The notes under the pieces: generated by a model | Database searches by the model: none | The model's input: the letters and a program-made list of their open reading frames with translations, nothing else | What the model was told of the DNA's origin: nothing | Made by a program: the position numbers and the translations under genes | Shown here: piece after piece, positions 61,001 through 64,000 of the stretch | Layout of the letters: the number at the start of each line of letters is the position of its first letter | Position numbering within the stretch: the first letter of the stretch is position 1 | DNA from: Enoplolaimus lenunculus | Lineage: Eukaryota; Nematoda; Enoplea; Enoplida; Thoracostomopsidae | Assembly: GCA_030248215.1 (NCBI GenBank) | Contig: JASANG010001107.1 | Span: forward strand, 558,001-622,000 | Reading direction: 5' to 3' | Length of the DNA stretch: 64,000 bases

Positions 61001-61172
61001 ATTACGCCAAAGTTGCTCTGAGGGGCGTCAACGACATTAGTATAAGCCAGGGTACAACCGGAGGTCCGCCTCCGGATCCGTATCCAACAGAAAATCGACC
61101 TCCGGTTCCGGTAGAATTTTGCCGGAAGTTCTGACAATTTCGGTAGTGAAATTTAGCACAGTATATACAGAA
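58020..61172. other. Between rhomboid and peptide genes: repeats, no gene seen
   Basis: 58245-58378 and 59939-60117 are TTAGGC-bearing MITEs; both end with ...GGCC after a GTTCTATG or GATGTGTAC stretch. 58825-58930 is a hAT-like fragment (GACGGATCCAGAAATATC then CAAACGCAATTTAAGTACTG). 60500-60716 ends GGTAGTCGCGTCCCTG and may be another hAT-like MITE. 61043-61165 begins CAGGGTACAACCGGAGGTCC and is a one-ended fragment of the family at 62610. No coding frame is convincing. Confidence 0.5.
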
Positions 61173-61178
61173 TTTATT
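61173..61178 (-). promoter_or_regulatory. Polyadenylation signal AATAAA for the peptide precursor gene
   Basis: AATAAA on the minus strand lies about 140 bp past the stop codon of the peptide precursor. The position suits a short 3' UTR, but it falls near a transposon fragment and was judged by eye only. Confidence 0.45.
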
Positions 61179-61316
61179 TTTTGTCGCGTTTCGTATCCTA
61201 AAGCTTAAGCGTCACTTTTGGCCGTCGGCCACTCAGAGTAACATGGACAAACACTTGAAACTGGATTTATATTTTTGGTTTTCTAAATCTCATCGTGCCA
61301 CCGAAATCGCCATCAT

Positions 61317-61931
61317 TTAACCCCACATTCCTCGGCTCGCTGTCCAACTATTGACTTGACCGGGCGCACTTCGTTTGCCCCACATGCCTCGTGCGTTTTG
61401 CCATTGATTCCGTTTATCCATTTGATCGACATAAAATTGAACTGCTGGATAACTACGAGTGATATATTGACCGTACCGCTTGCCAAACATCCCAATTTGT
61501 CGTGGTATACCACCAGCGGCACCTGACCTTTTACGCCGCCCCCACATTCCTCGTGCATTTTGCCAATTTTCGCGTTTAATCGCAGCAATTTCATCCCCTC
61601 CTACAAACAGGCTATCGTCGTCCAACAGTTCGTCTTCAGGCACAATCAAATAATTGACCGCAGATCCAGGATCGCTTAATCCTTGTAACCCCTCAACCCC
61701 GCTTCGTTTCTTACCCCACATCCCCCGCATATTTTTCCAGTCGTCTCGTTTTGGGTACATACTCATCTCGTAGCCGTCTAAATCAAACGAACGCTCGTTT
61801 CGTGTATTTGACGCTGCGTTTTGATTATGTGCAATTTCCTCTGCTTCTGAGCTTGTCAGCAATGCAACAAGTGCAATTACTGCAGTTGCAGTCAAAAAAC
61901 AATACGGTTTGGCTTCGTAAATTGATGTCAT
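61317..61931 (-). CDS. Myoinhibitory peptide / allatostatin-B (W-X6-W-amide) precursor
   Basis: The frame encodes 204 residues in one exon. Residues 1-30 look like a signal peptide (hydrophobic CFLTATAVIALVALL, likely cut after SSEA). Four peptides with two tryptophans six residues apart follow, each before an amidation glycine: DDWKNMRGMW (63-72, then GKKR), ENWQNARGMW (121-130, then GRRKR), NQWQNARGMW (175-184, then GKR) and SAPGQVNSWTASRGMW (188-203), whose glycine is the last residue. KR or KK/RR sites bracket the others. An extra peptide, SGAAGGIPRQIGMF (136-149), sits before GKR. W-X6-W-amides act through the sex-peptide/MIP G-protein-coupled receptor; roles in muscle inhibition, feeding and ecdysis are known in other animals. 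C. elegans NLP-38 peptides have the same spacing (from memory). An acceptor-like ACCTTAG 13 bp before the ATG suggests a spliced 5' UTR. Confidence 0.93.
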   Translation of the reverse strand: MTSIYEAKPYCFLTATAVIALVALLTSSEAEEIAHNQNAASNTRNERSFDLDGYEMSMYPKRDDWKNMRGMWGKKRSGVEGLQGLSDPGSAVNYLIVPEDELLDDDSLFVGGDEIAAIKRENWQNARGMWGRRKRSGAAGGIPRQIGMFGKRYGQYITRSYPAVQFYVDQMDKRNQWQNARGMWGKRSAPGQVNSWTASRGMWG

Positions 61932-62609
61932 TGTATGGGTTCTAAGGTAAAAGGTGTGTTGTTCGTAACTATTTAACTGCTAATTTAAATTTCAGTACTT
62001 ATGCTGAAAATAGAGGCAAATATAGGCAGCGCTATTTTTGTTCTAAAAACATACCCAAGTCCTCAAATACGGGAAGATAATGATTGCGGGCTTTACTCTC
62101 TGGCCCAAATATTGGGCTGTGTTCCTCAGACTTTGAAAATTTTTGCATCTTTGAGCTGCTCATGACATTCCCTATTCATTATACATTAAGATTTGAATTT
62201 TCAAAAAATCTATTTTTTCGGTCCAACATCTCAAGTCCTGGGACCAAAAATTTTAAATCAAAAATTTAGGTAATGTATATACGTAAATAAATAAATATAT
62301 TATATATATCATTTGGCACAGTTTACGGACCTGAATCGCAAGATCTTAAATTTTTGCAATCAGTAGAACGGTTCAATAGTTATAACCGAAAACTGTATTG
62401 AGGCATCCATGCCGAATAATTGACAGCGCGCCAAATCAGTTTTTGTGTGCCGCACCTACCATCATCAATTGATAATTGGGTTTTAAACTAACAAACGTCT
62501 GCAGTTTCAGATAAAAAAATTGTAAGGTAATCGGGAGAGTCAAATGCTGGAAATGAGTTAATTTATGAAATTCACCATACCCTGGTTCGGAAGTTAGAAG
62601 ACATCTCAC
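61932..62609. other. Upstream region of the peptide precursor gene, no feature seen
   Basis: AT-rich sequence expected to hold the promoter and a 5' UTR exon of the minus-strand peptide gene. 62283-62310 is a TA-rich run. I cannot identify a promoter motif. Confidence 0.35.
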
Positions 62610-63012
62610 CAGGGTGCAAACGGGTAGTAAAAATAACGGAAACGGATAGTGATCAAAATAACGGAAATGAAACCGGAAACGGAAAACGGATATTGAAGTA
62701 TAAAAGTTTCAAAGATGTTTTATCTTTATGCCACCACAATTGAGTTATGCAAATATTCATTCTACTTTGTAAAATGTTAAAGAAAAAATAGCGGATGCAA
62801 CGAAAATTTTAAGATTTTGGATGAATTTCGTAATTTATATTTTATTCCGTGCAATCTCAAAATCGCTCTAATGATAAATTGCGAGATATATGATTGATTT
62901 ACAATTAACTTTTGAGCCTAAAAACAACAGAATTTGTGGTATTTCTATAACGGAACCGTACACCGATTTTTAACGGAAACGGAAACGAAAACGAATATCC
63001 GGTTACACCCTG
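62610..63012. mobile_element. hAT-like MITE of the CAGGGTGCAACCGG family
   Basis: Starts CAGGGTGCAAACGGG and ends ATCCGGTTACACCCTG. Flanks CATCTCAC (62602-62609) and CATATCAC (63013-63020) differ at one of eight positions, a hAT-type duplication. Both sub-terminal regions are built of GGAAAC/CGGAAA hexamer-like repeats (AACGGAAACGGA). No coding frame. Confidence 0.75.
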
Positions 63013-63305
63013 CATATCACCAACTGGCGGTATAATGAAACGTTTCGAAAGACAAGTAATTTGGCATTATCTGCCCTTGTTTGATATGGCTTCAAAGTTG
63101 TATTTTTCTGCACATTATTAAGAGGTTTCGGATATTAAGCTTTTTATGTATGCTTCAGTCACGTGCGGTAATATGAGAGTGAGTGGGATACCATAAGCGA
63201 ACGTTGCAAAAATTGGAGAGCGCTATTTGCCATACGACTCCATATTAATTTCAACAATTTTAATTGCATTTACTAGTGCAAATTCTATGTTTATTAGCAG
63301 CTATT

Positions 63306-63702
63306 CCGGGTGCAACCGGAAAAGAATAATACCGGAGTCGGAGTCGGAACCGTAACCTGAGGTCAACAAAATTTGCCGGAGCCGCAGCCAGAGCCGGAGC
63401 TAAAACCGGAGATGAAGCGAAATTAGGTAGTGAAAACGATGTTTAATTTGTTGATTTTAGCAAATATCTGTAACCTGTTGCTTAATCGTTTAGTTATACG
63501 GTTACTTTTTGCGAAATATCCGCAATTCTATCCTCAAAATTGTGCCAAAGCTTGAAACGAAACGCGCCAAACTGTTAAATCTTGTAAAACTATGCAAAAT
63601 TTCACTACCGAAATTGCCAGAACCTCTGGCAAATCTCTGCCGGAGCCGTACAAACCGGAGGTTTTTTGCCGTGGCCGGAGGCCGAGCTCCGGTTGTACCC
63701 TG
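63306..63702. mobile_element. hAT-like MITE of the CAGGGTGCAACCGG family, second copy
   Basis: Starts CCGGGTGCAACCGGAAAAG and ends CTCCGGTTGTACCCTG. Sub-terminal regions repeat GGAGCCGGAGC / GCCGGAGCCGTAC. An inner inverted pair, GGTAGTGAAAAC against GCAAAATTTCACTACCG, is also present. Flanking target sites are not clearly alike. Confidence 0.65.
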
Positions 63703-63920
63703 AGCCATATACATATACTTTGGTTGGGAAGCCGGCTTATACAAGAGGAAGTGACAGCGGGAAATAGCATTTCCAAAAATTTTGTGAAGAGATAAAAAAA
63801 GCACTTTCATAGGCTTCAGTAGAGCTTTCTGACCGGATCTTAAAGTCCAGCCACTATGCTCGCTGTCTATCGTTGCTTGCAAAAAACCCTTTCAACTAAA
63901 ATTCTCGACTCTCAAATTAA

Positions 63921-64000
63921 CCCCTTCTCACCTTGAGTTGCCTATAGGCAACTCAGCGCACTGTATATACGGTAAATAATATCACTGTGTTTAACAATTG
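63921..64000. mobile_element. Start of a second copy of the 8099-8362 inverted-repeat element, cut by window end
   Basis: After TAA at 63918-63920 it reads CCCCTTCTCACCTTGAGTTG, then the palindrome GAGTTGCCTATAGGCAACTC, and continues CAGCGCACTGTATATACGG. This is the inverse of 8275-8362. The rest lies beyond the window. Confidence 0.65.

Noticed and set aside
1-64000. Endogenous retrovirus, LTR retrotransposon, Polinton or LINE
   Set aside because: I saw no reverse transcriptase, integrase, protease, capsid, envelope or polymerase B segments and no long direct repeats flanking coding remnants.

Overview
The window is nuclear DNA from an invertebrate animal. The host genes are split by spliceosomal introns, background composition is AT-rich, and most of the sequence is non-coding and packed with short non-autonomous DNA transposons. 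Three clues point to an ecdysozoan, perhaps a nematode or a close relative. First, there is a myoinhibitory peptide (W-X6-W-amide) precursor whose peptides resemble the C. elegans NLP-38 type. Second, the 3' splice sites are short (TTTCAG or TTTTAG) with no long pyrimidine tract. Third, TTAGGC, the nematode telomere hexamer, recurs inside one repeat family. The assignment is an inference and species is not claimed.

Layout. Positions 1-2484 (+) hold the last four exons of a four-pass MARVEL-domain protein (plasmolipin/CMTM/MAL type) that begins upstream of the window. From 2.5 to 35.6 kb I see no securely identified gene. That stretch contains many MITE-like elements, two diverged minisatellites, a GC-rich 20-bp minisatellite, and a few orphan exon candidates at 12.0, 28.5-29.1 and 29.4 kb. 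Positions 35685-58019 (+) carry a seven-exon gene for an 851-residue RHBDL1/RHBDL3-type rhomboid intramembrane serine protease. All its exon phases join cleanly. Its first exon encodes 468 residues and ends in degenerate EF-hand-like segments. Intron 1 is 15.1 kb and contains a 4.2-kb minisatellite with an 18-bp unit (about 230 copies) and an 898-bp foldback element with near-identical 176-bp arms. Positions 61317-61931 (-) encode the single-exon myoinhibitory peptide precursor. The rest, to 64 kb, is repeats.

Repeats. At least six families of short inverted-repeat elements can be told apart. Some have TTA/TAA 3-bp target duplications (PIF/Harbinger-like) and some have 8-bp target duplications (hAT-like). 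The long overlapping reading frames at 42-46 kb on both strands are a by-product of an 18-bp period and are not genes. I see no LTR element, LINE reverse transcriptase, capsid or envelope gene, rRNA or convincing intact tRNA.

The three confident genes have no obvious functional link. A rhomboid protease releases membrane-anchored ligands, a MARVEL protein organises apical or vesicle membranes, and the peptide precursor feeds the secretory neuropeptide pathway.
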